Positions 1 to 6,647 of a stretch of DNA of 11,128 bases are shown here, piece by piece. The first letter of the stretch is position 1. The number at the start of each line of letters is the position of its first letter. The stretch spans positions 1 through 11,128 of the forward strand of contig CALMOO010000024.1 in the NCBI GenBank assembly GCA_937871705.1, read 5' to 3'. The stretch is from an uncultured Hymenobacter sp. GTDB taxonomy: Bacteria > Bacteroidota > Bacteroidia > Cytophagales > Hymenobacteraceae. Under the pieces are notes generated by a model, which saw only the letters and a list, made by a program, of their open reading frames with translations, was not told the origin of the DNA and made no database searches. The position numbers were made by a program, and so were the translations under genes.

Positions 1-1448
1 TTGTTATACGTAATCTGGGGCTGAAAAAACAGCGGCGCCCGCCCCGGCACATTAACGCGAAAATCAGCCTGCGCCCCGTTGTAAAAGCGCCCCAGGCTCA
101 CGTTGGCCCCCACCGAGTAGAGCAGGCTGCGCAGGTACTTAAACTCGATGCCAAAGTACAGATTATCAACAGGGCGCGTGCTCAGGGCAAAGCCCACTTC
201 GGCGGCCACGTTGTTGTTCTGCTGGGCATCTACGCTGAACACGTAGCCCTTTTGCGCCTCGTCGTAGCGAATACGCGGGTAGATGTTGCGAAAAAAATCG
301 TCGGCCGCCAGCCGGTAATAGCCCTCTTCCAGCTCATCGAGGTTGTAGGTGCGGCCCGAGCGCCGAAAAAACTTGGCGGCGTACGCGTTTTGGTCGGCGC
401 GCAGGCCTTGCACCCGCACCTGCACAAACCGGGGGGTAGGGGCCGCCTGCTGAAACGCCAGCCGCCGGCGCTGCAACTCCAGCGTATCGACGCGGCGCCC
501 AATACGCTGCCGAATCAGGGCCAGCTTGCGCTGGGTGGCTGTGTCTCCCTTACCAATCAGCTCGCGCACGCGGGCAAAATCCGTGGAGCCTACCCCCTCC
601 AAATCGGGCTGAATGAAGATGCCGTTCTTGCCCACGCTCGTGGTGTCGGCCACGTTAGCCCCCAAGAATACTAAGGTGCTAGCCAGCAGCTGGTCATCTT
701 TCTTAAACGGGTATTTCTTAAACGACACATCGCCCACGTTCACCCCAATAATAACGTCGGGCCCAAATTCCTGGCGCATCACATCGGTCGGAAAATTGTT
801 GTAGATACCGCCGTCAAACAGGTAGCGCCCGTCGGGGTTGCGGATGGGCCTGAACGCCAGCGGCACGGCCATCGAGTTGCGCACGGCATCGGCCAGGCTA
901 CCCGACTTTTGCACCACCTGCGTGCGCGTAAACACCTCGGCCGCCAGGCAGCGGTAGGGCACAAATAGCTTGTCGAAGTCGTAGCCGCACTCGGCCCCGG
1001 CCGGCGCCAGCAGCCGCGCCAGCGCCAGGTTGAGGTTCAAATCATTCACCAGGTTGGGCGTCACGCGGGCGTGCAGCGCCGAGTCGAGGGCTACCCCCAG
1101 CCGCAGGGCCGACGGGTCGGGCTCGGCCGTGAGGTAGTTAAACGTCTTGTCTTGAAGCTGTTTGCCCGATACCCAGTACTGAAACTCGGGCGCCAACACA
1201 ATCTGCTCAATCTCGCGGGGCGAGTAGCCGGCCGCGTACATGGCGCCCACCACCGCGCCCATGCTAGTACCAATAATATAATCAATCGGAATGCCGTTGG
1301 CCTCCAGCTGCTTGAGCACGCCAATGTGGGCTAGGCCCTTTGCGCCGCCGCCGCTCAGCACCAAGCCCACCCGCTGCGCGTGGCTAGACGTAGTAAAAAC
1401 AAGCGCCAGCAACCAAGCCAACGACAGGCGCAATAAGTTTTTTTGCAT
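1..1448 (-). CDS. Patatin-like phospholipase with C-terminal outer-membrane barrel (3' end outside window)
   Basis: The frame stays open from an ATG at 1446-1448 to the window edge, giving about 482 residues of a longer protein. Residues 1-25 are a signal peptide (hydrophobic LSLAWLLALVF, cleavage near SHAQ), so it is exported. The patatin domain follows: oxyanion loop SGGGAKG at 32-38, nucleophile Ser62 in GTSMG, and catalytic Asp212 in DGG, so the Ser-Asp dyad is complete. From about 341 (FVQVRVQG) there is a POTRA-like region, and from about 411 alternating strands suggest the first part of an Omp85/BamA-like barrel. This is the architecture of PlpD-type (type Vd) patatins and of the large Bacteroidota patatins. 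The expected role is lipid acyl hydrolysis at or beyond the outer membrane; the substrate cannot be read from the sequence. It is divergent from the gene at 1643. Domain calls are from recognised motifs, and the barrel is only partly visible. Confidence 0.9.
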   Translation of the reverse strand, partial: MQKNLLRLSLAWLLALVFTTSSHAQRVGLVLSGGGAKGLAHIGVLKQLEANGIPIDYIIGTSMGAVVGAMYAAGYSPREIEQIVLAPEFQYWVSGKQLQDKTFNYLTAEPDPSALRLGVALDSALHARVTPNLVNDLNLNLALARLLAPAGAECGYDFDKLFVPYRCLAAEVFTRTQVVQKSGSLADAVRNSMAVPLAFRPIRNPDGRYLFDGGIYNNFPTDVMRQEFGPDVIIGVNVGDVSFKKYPFKKDDQLLASTLVFLGANVADTTSVGKNGIFIQPDLEGVGSTDFARVRELIGKGDTATQRKLALIRQRIGRRVDTLELQRRRLAFQQAAPTPRFVQVRVQGLRADQNAYAAKFFRRSGRTYNLDELEEGYYRLAADDFFRNIYPRIRYDEAQKGYVFSVDAQQNNNVAAEVGFALSTRPVDNLYFGIEFKYLRSLLYSVGANVSLGRFYNGAQADFRVNVPGRAPLFFQPQITYN

Positions 1449-1517
1449 AACTTACAGATAGTGGCTGCCCCCTAAGCTACGGTGCCATACGGTGGTTGCC
1501 ACCCAGCGGCTAAAAGA

Positions 1518-1527
1518 GGGGGTAGGG
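1518..1527 (+). repeat. Intergenic copy of the recurrent GGGGTAGGG word
   Basis: GGGGGTAGGG lies between the divergent genes. The core GGGGTAGG occurs on the plus strand at about 431, 1518, 2256, 3447, 3882, 4273, 5389, 6026, 6972, 8190, 9020 and 9179, and on the minus strand (CCTACCCC) at about 589, 3346, 4814 and 10499. Shorter forms are at 1091, 7979, 10335 and 10965. Copies occur inside genes in different reading frames as well as between genes, so the word is selected or tolerated as DNA rather than as one peptide motif. Confidence 0.8.
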
Positions 1528-1543
1528 ACTGCTACCTAAATGT

Positions 1544-1574
1544 TGTTTAACTAAATAACACCGGTAGTTAAACA
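1544..1574. repeat. Perfect inverted repeat, 10-bp arms (candidate operator)
   Basis: TGTTTAACTA (1544-1553) and TAGTTAAACA (1565-1574) are exact reverse complements separated by 11 bp. The centre-to-centre distance of the arms is 21 bp, two helical turns, which suits a dimeric DNA-binding protein; it could also fold in RNA. It lies about 70 bp before the ATG of the rightward gene and about 96 bp before that of the patatin gene. There is no run of T after either arm, so a terminator is less likely. The regulatory role is inferred. Confidence 0.5.
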
Positions 1575-1642
1575 GCTGAATAAAAGTAGTTGAGCTACGC
1601 AACTCATCAGCTTAAGCTGCGTTATTATTACGTTCTACTCTA

Positions 1643-2140
1643 ATGGCCTCCCTGATGAAGACTCCCCAACCTGCCGACGACGCCAGTAGCACAGCAGCCC
1701 GCAAGCGGACCAAGACCCGGCCCGCGGCCCGCCGCCGTACCCTCGAAAATACGTACAACGACCCGGCGCTTCGCGAGCGCCTCAAAGATGAAATCAGAGC
1801 AGCCGACAAAGGCGGCGCCTCCGGCACCTGGAGCGCCCGCAAGTCGCAGCTGCTCACGCTGGCGTACCAGAAAGCCGGTGGTGGCTACATCAACCGGCAC
1901 CCCAATGCCAAGCAGGAGGGCTTGAAGGAGTGGACTAAGCAGGACTGGCAAACGGCCGACGGCAAGCTTGCCCGTCGGGCCGGTGGCACCACCCGCTACC
2001 TCCCCAAAAAAGCCTGGGACGAGCTAAGTGACGCCGAAAAGGCCGCCACTAATGCCAAGAAAAAAGCGGGCTCCAAAACCGGTGCGCACACCGTAGCTAA
2101 CACCGCGGCCGCCCGCAAAGCTCGCAAAGACGCCGAGTAG
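1643..2140 (+). CDS. Small basic DUF5872-type protein of unknown function
   Basis: This encodes 165 residues. Residues 1-35 are a low-complexity, Lys/Arg-rich tail (RKRTKTRPAARRR). The conserved part starts at YNDPALRERLKDEI and continues through DKGG, a GTWSARKSQLL block, AGGGYIN, EWTKQDWQTADGK, TTRYLPKKAWDELS and a basic C-terminus. From memory this matches the DUF5872 family, known from bacteria and some large DNA viruses, with no established function. There is no signal peptide or membrane segment, so it is probably cytoplasmic; the charge would allow nucleic-acid binding, which is a guess. The start is the first ATG; a second ATG four codons later is possible. No Shine-Dalgarno is present, as usual for Bacteroidota. 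It faces the flavoenzyme gene at 2196 and its stop codon is inside a hairpin. Confidence 0.8.
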   Translation: MASLMKTPQPADDASSTAARKRTKTRPAARRRTLENTYNDPALRERLKDEIRAADKGGASGTWSARKSQLLTLAYQKAGGGYINRHPNAKQEGLKEWTKQDWQTADGKLARRAGGTTRYLPKKAWDELSDAEKAATNAKKKAGSKTGAHTVANTAAARKARKDAE

Positions 2141-2151
2141 CTACCGCTACT
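2136..2151 (+). terminator. Hairpin spanning the stop codon of the DUF5872-type gene
   Basis: AGTAGC (2136-2141) and GCTACT (2146-2151) form a perfect 6-bp stem with loop TACC, extendable by a G-T pair. The TAG stop (2138-2140) lies in the left arm. No T-tract follows, so intrinsic termination is uncertain; it could instead protect the 3' end or be a remnant of a repeat. The arms match those of the hairpins at 2183 and 4210. Confidence 0.4.
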
Positions 2152-2182
2152 TAAGCCGATTACTAAGCCTAGGACAGGTATA

Positions 2183-2201
2183 AAGTAGCGCCACGCTACT
2201 T
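2183..2201. terminator. Convergent hairpin spanning the stop codon of the flavoenzyme gene
   Basis: AAGTAGCG (2183-2190) and CGCTACTT (2194-2201) form a perfect 8-bp stem with a 3-nt loop. The minus-strand TAG stop (2196-2198) lies within one arm, and on that strand the hairpin is followed by TATACCTG, so only a short T-stretch is present. It sits between two convergent genes and could act for both. Terminator function is inferred from structure and position. Confidence 0.5.
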
Positions 2202-3467
2202 GCCCAGCAGCATCTCCGCTACCTGGCGGCCGGTGCCTAATGCCGCATTGAGCGAGGGGTAGGCGGCCCAGTCGCCGCAGCGGAAGAGGCTGTCGGCTAG
2301 GCGTAAAGGCTGCTGTACGGGCTGGCCAGGCGCGTACACGGGCAGCGCCTGCGTGAGGTTGTAGGTGCGCAGGTGGCGCCAGGTTTCGGCTACGGGGCCC
2401 AGCCACGCGGCCAGCTCGGTGCGCAGCTGTGTGGTCAGGTCTTCGGGGCTGAGGCCGTGCTCGCCGTGCGTGCTCACCGAAATCAGCTTTTGGCCGGGCG
2501 GCGCGTAGTCGGCGCTCACCTCGGCCGGAAATGCCACGTTGTGCACCAGCGCGCCGGGCGCGGCATTGAGGTGCAGCAGGCGCCGGCCGTGGCTGGGCGC
2601 CCGCCCCGCCGTAGCGAAGTAGGTGCAGGTAGTATGCCGCGCGGCGTGCGCCTCGCCAGCCGTTGCCTGGCTGCCAAGCAGCTGGCTTGCCGCGGGGCCA
2701 TCGGTAGCGAGCACCACGGCCGCTGCGGCCAGGGTTTCGCCACTGGCCAGGCGCACGGCGCGGCCGCCATCCAGCACCGCCGCGGCTGGCGTGTTGAGGC
2801 GCACCGTGCCCGCGGGCAGGCGAGTGGCCAGCTGCTCGGGCAGCTGCTGGATGCCCAGCGCGGGCACCGCGGCATCGCCTTTAACAAATTGCTGGAATAC
2901 AAACTCAAAGAAATTGCTGGCCGTGCTCAGTTCCCGGTCAAGGTATACGCCGCCAAAAAACGGCCGAAAGAAGCTATCGATAATCTGCTCGCTCCAGCCA
3001 TATTGCCGCAAAAACTCCAGCGTTGTCACCGCGGGCTGCGCCAGCAGCTGCTCGGGCGTTTGCCGCTGCAGCTGCAAGGCCAGCTTGGGAATGAGCAGCT
3101 TATCGGCCAGCGTACCAATGGGCGAGGTAAGGGTCGTGAAAGCCCGACTTGGGGCTTTTAATGGGTTTTCGAGCTTGGTTTCGCGCCCATCGGCCAGCCG
3201 GATAAGGGCGCCCGAGCGGTAAGTTTTGAGGTCTAAGGCGCCGTAGTCGAACATGCGCCGGGCCTCGGGGTAGTCGGTTAGCAATATCTGAAAGCCTCGG
3301 TCGAGCCGAAAGCCCTCGGGCGTCACATCGGTGCGCACCCGGCCGCCTACCCCGTCGCTGGCTTCCAGCACCAGCGAGGCCTGGCCCGCGCGGTGCAGCC
3401 AGTTGGCGCACGCCAGCCCGGCCATGCCGGCGCCGATGATAATAATGGGGGGTAGGGAATTATTCAT
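2196..3467 (-). CDS. FAD-dependent oxidoreductase, amine-oxidase/protoporphyrinogen-oxidase fold
   Basis: This is a 423-residue protein with no signal peptide. The N-terminus carries the dinucleotide-binding motif GAGMAG (12-17), the ribose-binding acid Glu35, and the GVGGRVRT loop (39-46) typical of the flavin amine oxidase, protoporphyrinogen oxidase and phytoene desaturase superfamily. The C-terminus (395-423) has the matching FAD-binding end, GDWAAYPSLNAALGTGRQ. Length is normal for the group. The middle, substrate-binding part does not let me choose a substrate; carotenoid, porphyrin or amine substrates are all possible. It follows the haem lipoprotein gene by 9 bp and is probably co-transcribed with it. 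The ATG at 3465-3467 is the only sensible start. The start region contains a GGGGGGTAGGG copy (3447-3457) encoding Leu-Pro-Pro on this strand. Confidence 0.85.
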   Translation of the reverse strand: MNNSLPPIIIIGAGMAGLACANWLHRAGQASLVLEASDGVGGRVRTDVTPEGFRLDRGFQILLTDYPEARRMFDYGALDLKTYRSGALIRLADGRETKLENPLKAPSRAFTTLTSPIGTLADKLLIPKLALQLQRQTPEQLLAQPAVTTLEFLRQYGWSEQIIDSFFRPFFGGVYLDRELSTASNFFEFVFQQFVKGDAAVPALGIQQLPEQLATRLPAGTVRLNTPAAAVLDGGRAVRLASGETLAAAAVVLATDGPAASQLLGSQATAGEAHAARHTTCTYFATAGRAPSHGRRLLHLNAAPGALVHNVAFPAEVSADYAPPGQKLISVSTHGEHGLSPEDLTTQLRTELAAWLGPVAETWRHLRTYNLTQALPVYAPGQPVQQPLRLADSLFRCGDWAAYPSLNAALGTGRQVAEMLLGK

Positions 3468-3476
3468 TTGCTTGAA

Positions 3477-4172
3477 TTAAAATAGCTTGGGCATCTTGTG
3501 CTCTTTCCACTTCTTGCGCGTTTTCATGGTGTAAAACTCGGCCACGCCGCTGCGCTCCAGCGTGAGTTGCCAGGCCCCGAGCACCTGGCCGGCCTGTCGG
3601 CCCGTCGCGTGCAGCCCCGGGTGCTGCTGTTGCAGCAGCTTGGCCTCGGCGGCCGTGAGGTCGTGGCCCGGCTGGCCGTGGCAGCGCAGGCAAAGGGCAT
3701 TACTCACAGTAATAGGCCGTTGGTAAAAAAACGTATCTACCGCGGGCCGGCCAATCAGGCGCAGCGTATCGGGCCGCAGGCCCGCCGCGGCGATGGCGGC
3801 CGGGGTGGTCGTGCTCGACGCAGGCTGCCACTCCACGCGGCGCGGGTTGGCGTGCCACTTGCGCGCCATCGAGTCGACGGCGGGGTAGGCCTGCGGGCGG
3901 CAGAAATTAGCCGCATTTGCCAGGCCACCCTTGGCCAGCTCGCGGGCCAGGGTGCGGCGCAGCAGCGTGTCGGCGAAGGCCGTGAGCGAGTCGCCGGCCC
4001 AACGCGTGGCGTGCAGCAAGTCATTAGGCATGATGCGGATAGCTTCCCAATTAGCCGTTTCTTCGGCTATCTGCTTAGTGCCGGGCAGGTGGCGCACCTG
4101 GTCGGGGCGGCAGGCGGCCAGCCCCAGCAGGCTCGCCAGGAAGTAAGAAAACCTAATTTTCAACAAAACCAT
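3477..4172 (-). CDS. c-type haem lipoprotein, Tll0287-like/DUF3365 family
   Basis: With the ATG at 4170-4172 the product has 231 residues. It begins with a short lipoprotein signal (MVLLKIRF, then a hydrophobic stretch ending LAAC) whose lipobox cysteine is residue 21. A single haem-binding motif CLRCH is at 161-165, and a further conserved-looking Cys91 precedes RPQAYP. The arrangement, with a helical N-terminal half and a CxxCH within an ALCLRCHG context, fits the Tll0287-like haem-domain family (DUF3365), thought to be redox or ligand-sensing haem domains. It should be anchored in the periplasmic or outer-membrane leaflet. A longer frame begins with GTG at 4253 and would overlap thrC by 16 bp, but it would bury the lipoprotein signal inside the protein, so the internal ATG is preferred. 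The gap to thrC is then 65 bp. The partner and reaction are unknown. Confidence 0.8.
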   Translation of the reverse strand: MVLLKIRFSYFLASLLGLAACRPDQVRHLPGTKQIAEETANWEAIRIMPNDLLHATRWAGDSLTAFADTLLRRTLARELAKGGLANAANFCRPQAYPAVDSMARKWHANPRRVEWQPASSTTTPAAIAAAGLRPDTLRLIGRPAVDTFFYQRPITVSNALCLRCHGQPGHDLTAAEAKLLQQQHPGLHATGRQAGQVLGAWQLTLERSGVAEFYTMKTRKKWKEHKMPKLF

Positions 4173-4209
4173 ACTGCGCCAACCGCTTTTGCCAGCCGAA
4201 GGTTGCGCC

Positions 4210-4243
4210 AAGTAGCCTGGACGCTGCCAGGCGTGGGCTACTT
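4210..4243 (-). terminator. Hairpin spanning the thrC stop codon
   Basis: AAGTAGCC (4210-4217) and GGCTACTT (4236-4243) are perfect 8-bp arms. Inside, ACGC (4221-4224) pairs with GCGT (4231-4234) around a 6-nt loop, giving a two-tier stem with a small internal loop. The thrC TAG (4238-4240) lies in an arm. No T-tract follows, so it may reduce rather than end transcription into the two downstream genes, or stabilise the thrABC message. Confidence 0.45.
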
Positions 4244-5530
4244 CAGCAGCCACTCGCGTAGCGCCTCGTAGCGGGGGGGTAGGGGCACGCTCTGCTTCGG
4301 CTTTCCGAGTAAATAATGCAGCGCGGCCGGCAGCTCCACTTTTCGCCCAATAAGCGGCTCCACCACCTCCGGGAACTTCACGGGGTGGGCCGTGGCCAGC
4401 AGAAAGCCCGCCGCGGCCGGGTGCTCGCGCAAATACGTTTCCAGGGCAAAAAACGCCACCGCGCCGTGCGGGTCGAGCAAATAGTCATACTCAGCGGCCA
4501 CGCGCCGGATGGTGGCGCCCGTGTCGGCGTCGCTCACGGTGTAGCCGCTCAGCAGCTGGCTGATGGTGGCGTGCTCGTGCTTAAACAGCTCCAGAATGCG
4601 CACGAAGTTGCTGGGGTGGCCCACATCCATGGCGTTAGAAATGGTAGCCACGGCCGCTTTGGGCGCAAAAACACCCGAGCGCAGGTAGTCGGCGCCAGCG
4701 TCGTTAGCATTGCAGGCCGCAACAAAGTGGCCCACCGGCAGCCCCGACGCGTGGGCCAGCAGCCCAGCGCACAGGTTGCCAAAGTTGCCGCTTGGTACCG
4801 CCACCACCGGCAGCCCTACCCCCCGCCACTGCTGCAACGCAAACAGATAATACAGCTGCTGCGGCAGCCACCGCGCCACGTTAATCGAGTTGGCCGAAGT
4901 GAGCGTGCGCCGGCTGGTCAGGCCCTCGTCGGTAAACGCTTGTTTGACCAGCCGCTGGCAGTCGTCGAAGTTGCCGGCTACTTCGAGGGCCGTAATGTTC
5001 TGGCCCAGCGTGGTGAGCTGCAATTCCTGCAGCGGGCTCACCTTGCCCGAAGGATAGAGAATGACCACCTCCACGCCCGGCACCCCCAAGAAGCCGTGCG
5101 CCACGGCCCCGCCCGTATCGCCCGAGGTGGCCACCAGCACCGTCACGGCCTGGGCTTCGCCCCCCGAAAAATAACCTAGGCACCGGCTCATAAACCGCGC
5201 CCCCACGTCCTTAAACGCCAGCGTAGGCCCATGAAACAGCTCCAGCGCGCCAATGCGCTCGGCCACTGGCACCAGCGGAAACTCAAAATCGACCGTCTCG
5301 GCGCAAATGCGGCGCAGCTCCGCTTCCGGAATGGTGTCGCCCACGTAGGGCTGCATCACGGCGTAGGCCACGTCGGCCCGCGAGAGGTGGGGTAGGGCTT
5401 GGAGAAACTCCGCCGAAAACTGCGGGATGGTTTCGGGAAAGTATAAGCCGCCGTCGGGGGCCTGCCCGGCAATGGTAGCCGCGCGAAAATCAACGGGTGG
5501 CGACTGGCGATTAAGACTGTAGTAGTTCAC
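4238..5530 (-). CDS. thrC: Threonine synthase
   Basis: It converts O-phosphohomoserine to threonine and phosphate, using PLP, in the cytoplasm; this is the last step of threonine synthesis. The 430-residue product shows the N-terminal MNYYSLNRQ, then PDGGLYFP (25-32), the PLP-lysine motif with Lys107 in GPTLAFKDVG, the ATSGDTGGA loop (134-142) and the phosphate-binding SGNFGN (247-252). Length and motifs fit the shorter bacterial ThrC type. The start is a GTG at 5528-5530: the in-frame TAA at 5540-5542 excludes anything longer, and the retained N-terminus is the one conserved in the family. It lies 62 bp after thrB with a small inverted repeat in the gap. Confidence 0.96.
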   Translation of the reverse strand: MNYYSLNRQSPPVDFRAATIAGQAPDGGLYFPETIPQFSAEFLQALPHLSRADVAYAVMQPYVGDTIPEAELRRICAETVDFEFPLVPVAERIGALELFHGPTLAFKDVGARFMSRCLGYFSGGEAQAVTVLVATSGDTGGAVAHGFLGVPGVEVVILYPSGKVSPLQELQLTTLGQNITALEVAGNFDDCQRLVKQAFTDEGLTSRRTLTSANSINVARWLPQQLYYLFALQQWRGVGLPVVAVPSGNFGNLCAGLLAHASGLPVGHFVAACNANDAGADYLRSGVFAPKAAVATISNAMDVGHPSNFVRILELFKHEHATISQLLSGYTVSDADTGATIRRVAAEYDYLLDPHGAVAFFALETYLREHPAAAGFLLATAHPVKFPEVVEPLIGRKVELPAALHYLLGKPKQSVPLPPRYEALREWLLK

Positions 5531-5549
5531 AAGTATGAGTTAAAGTTGT

Positions 5550-5580
5550 CCGTCGTTGCGAGCGCAAGGCGCAATGACGG
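5550..5580. repeat. REP-like inverted repeat between thrB and thrC
   Basis: CCGTCGTTGCG (5550-5560) and CGCAATGACGG (5570-5580) form an 11-bp stem with one G-T mismatch and a 9-nt loop. It occupies half of the thrB-thrC gap. The arm sequence is related to the 38-bp inverted repeat at 10361 (TGTCATTGCG) and to the small stem at 9157, so these look like members of one dispersed family. In RNA it would form a stable hairpin between the two cistrons, possibly tuning thrC expression. Confidence 0.65.
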
Positions 5581-5592
5581 ATGAGGTTAGCA

Positions 5593-6531
5593 TTATTCCA
5601 TTGCCACTACCCGCGCGCCCTGCGCCGCAATCGGCCCCACGTGCAGGTGGTATTCTATGCCCATTTTCTCATACACGCTACCCATCGCCGCTGCCGCCGC
5701 GAGCGCCGTGGCCTCATCCTTATTCAGCATAAAAATAGACGGCCCTGAGCCCGAAATGCCGCCACCCAGCGCTCCTGCTTCTAGGGCCCGCTGCCGCGCC
5801 GCGCCCAGGCCCGGCAATAGCGACGCCCGCGCCGGCTCCACGATGTAGTCTTCGAGCGCCCGGCTAATTAGCTCGTAATCATGCGTCAGGAAGCCGGCCA
5901 CCAGGCCGCCCACGTTGGCCCATTGGCGCACGGCCAGTGCCAGCGGCACCGTCGTGGGCAGCACGGCGCGAGCCTCCTGCGTGCGTACCTCAAACTGCGG
6001 GTGCACCACCGCCACCCATAGCGGCGGGGGGGGTAGGGCCACCACATCGAGCACCGGCAGCACGGCCCGCACCAGCGTAAGGCCCCCGCAGATGGCCGGC
6101 GCAATATTGTCGGCGTGCTGCACGCCGGAGGCCACGGCCTCGCCATACATCGCCATGCCAATCAGCTCCTTATGGCTGAAGCGGTTGCCTAGCAGCGCAT
6201 TGGCCGCCACCACTGCGCCCGCCGCGCTGGCTGCGCTGCTGCCAATGCCGCTGCCCGGCCGAATGCCCTTCGTGATTTCGACCTCAAAGCCCAAGGGCTC
6301 GGGCACCTCGCGCAGCAAAGCCAGTAGCGCGGCCCCGGCCACGTTGCGGTTGGGGTCGGTGGGCAGGTCGTAGTCATCGAGGTGCCGAATGCTGAGGCCG
6401 GGCCGGTCGGTGCGGCGCAGGTGCACCGTATCGTAGGGCGCCGTGAGGCACAAGCCCAGCACGTCGAAGCCGCAGCCCACATTGGCAATGGTGGCCGGCG
6501 CATGCACGGTGACAGAAGGGGGAAGCGGCAT
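5593..6531 (-). CDS. thrB: Homoserine kinase (GHMP family)
   Basis: It phosphorylates homoserine with ATP to O-phosphohomoserine, the substrate of ThrC. The 312-residue product starts with VHAPATIANVGCGFDVLGL, the family N-terminus, and has the GHMP ATP-binding loop PGSGIGSSA at 92-100, followed by an Ala-rich helix. Near the C-terminus GALGGGISGSGPSIFML matches the third GHMP motif. I chose the ATG at 6529-6531; a GTG five codons upstream (6546) is in frame but adds only a short extension. It is 116 bp downstream of thrA. That gap has a GC-rich stretch and then a run of seven T on the coding strand, but they are not arranged as a standard terminator. Confidence 0.95.
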   Translation of the reverse strand: MPLPPSVTVHAPATIANVGCGFDVLGLCLTAPYDTVHLRRTDRPGLSIRHLDDYDLPTDPNRNVAGAALLALLREVPEPLGFEVEITKGIRPGSGIGSSAASAAGAVVAANALLGNRFSHKELIGMAMYGEAVASGVQHADNIAPAICGGLTLVRAVLPVLDVVALPPPPLWVAVVHPQFEVRTQEARAVLPTTVPLALAVRQWANVGGLVAGFLTHDYELISRALEDYIVEPARASLLPGLGAARQRALEAGALGGGISGSGPSIFMLNKDEATALAAAAAMGSVYEKMGIEYHLHVGPIAAQGARVVAME

Positions 6532-6647
6532 AGTGTGCAGCCCCACGGCCCCTGCCCTGCAGGGAAGGAGTGCCGAGGCGGCGTAGGATTATATTTTAAT
6601 AAAAAAACGGTAAGCTGCCCCTCCCCGCACGGCCGGGGGCCGGGGGG

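Larger units (their letters stand above)
1449..1642. promoter_or_regulatory. Divergent intergenic region, palindrome-rich
   Basis: This 194-bp gap must carry the start signals of both the patatin gene (leftward) and the DUF5872-type gene (rightward). It is more AT-rich than its surroundings. It holds a perfect 10-bp-arm inverted repeat (1544-1574), a short stem AGTTG/CAACT (1588-1604), a perfect 12-bp palindrome CAGCTTAAGCTG (1608-1619), a small hairpin GGTGG/CCACC (1491-1503) and two copies of TACGGTG spaced 10 bp apart (1478 and 1488). I found no convincing TAnnTTTG box in either direction, so the promoters themselves are not placed. Confidence 0.5.

Noticed and set aside
2373..3222. Long plus-strand open frames opposite the flavoenzyme (262 and 199 codons)
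   Set aside because: They are antisense shadows of a GC-rich gene whose minus-strand product has clear family motifs; their products show no recognisable domain.
4173..4253. N-terminal extension of the haem protein from a GTG at 4253
   Set aside because: It would place the lipoprotein signal at residue 28 onward, overlap thrC, and the extra residues look like a translation of the hairpin region.
6601..6638. GC-rich stem CCCCG/CGGGG and a seven-T run in the thrA-thrB gap on the coding strand, resembling an intrinsic terminator
   Set aside because: The T-run begins about 15 nt after the 5-bp stem, too far for a normal intrinsic terminator, and ending transcription between thrA and thrB would be unexpected.
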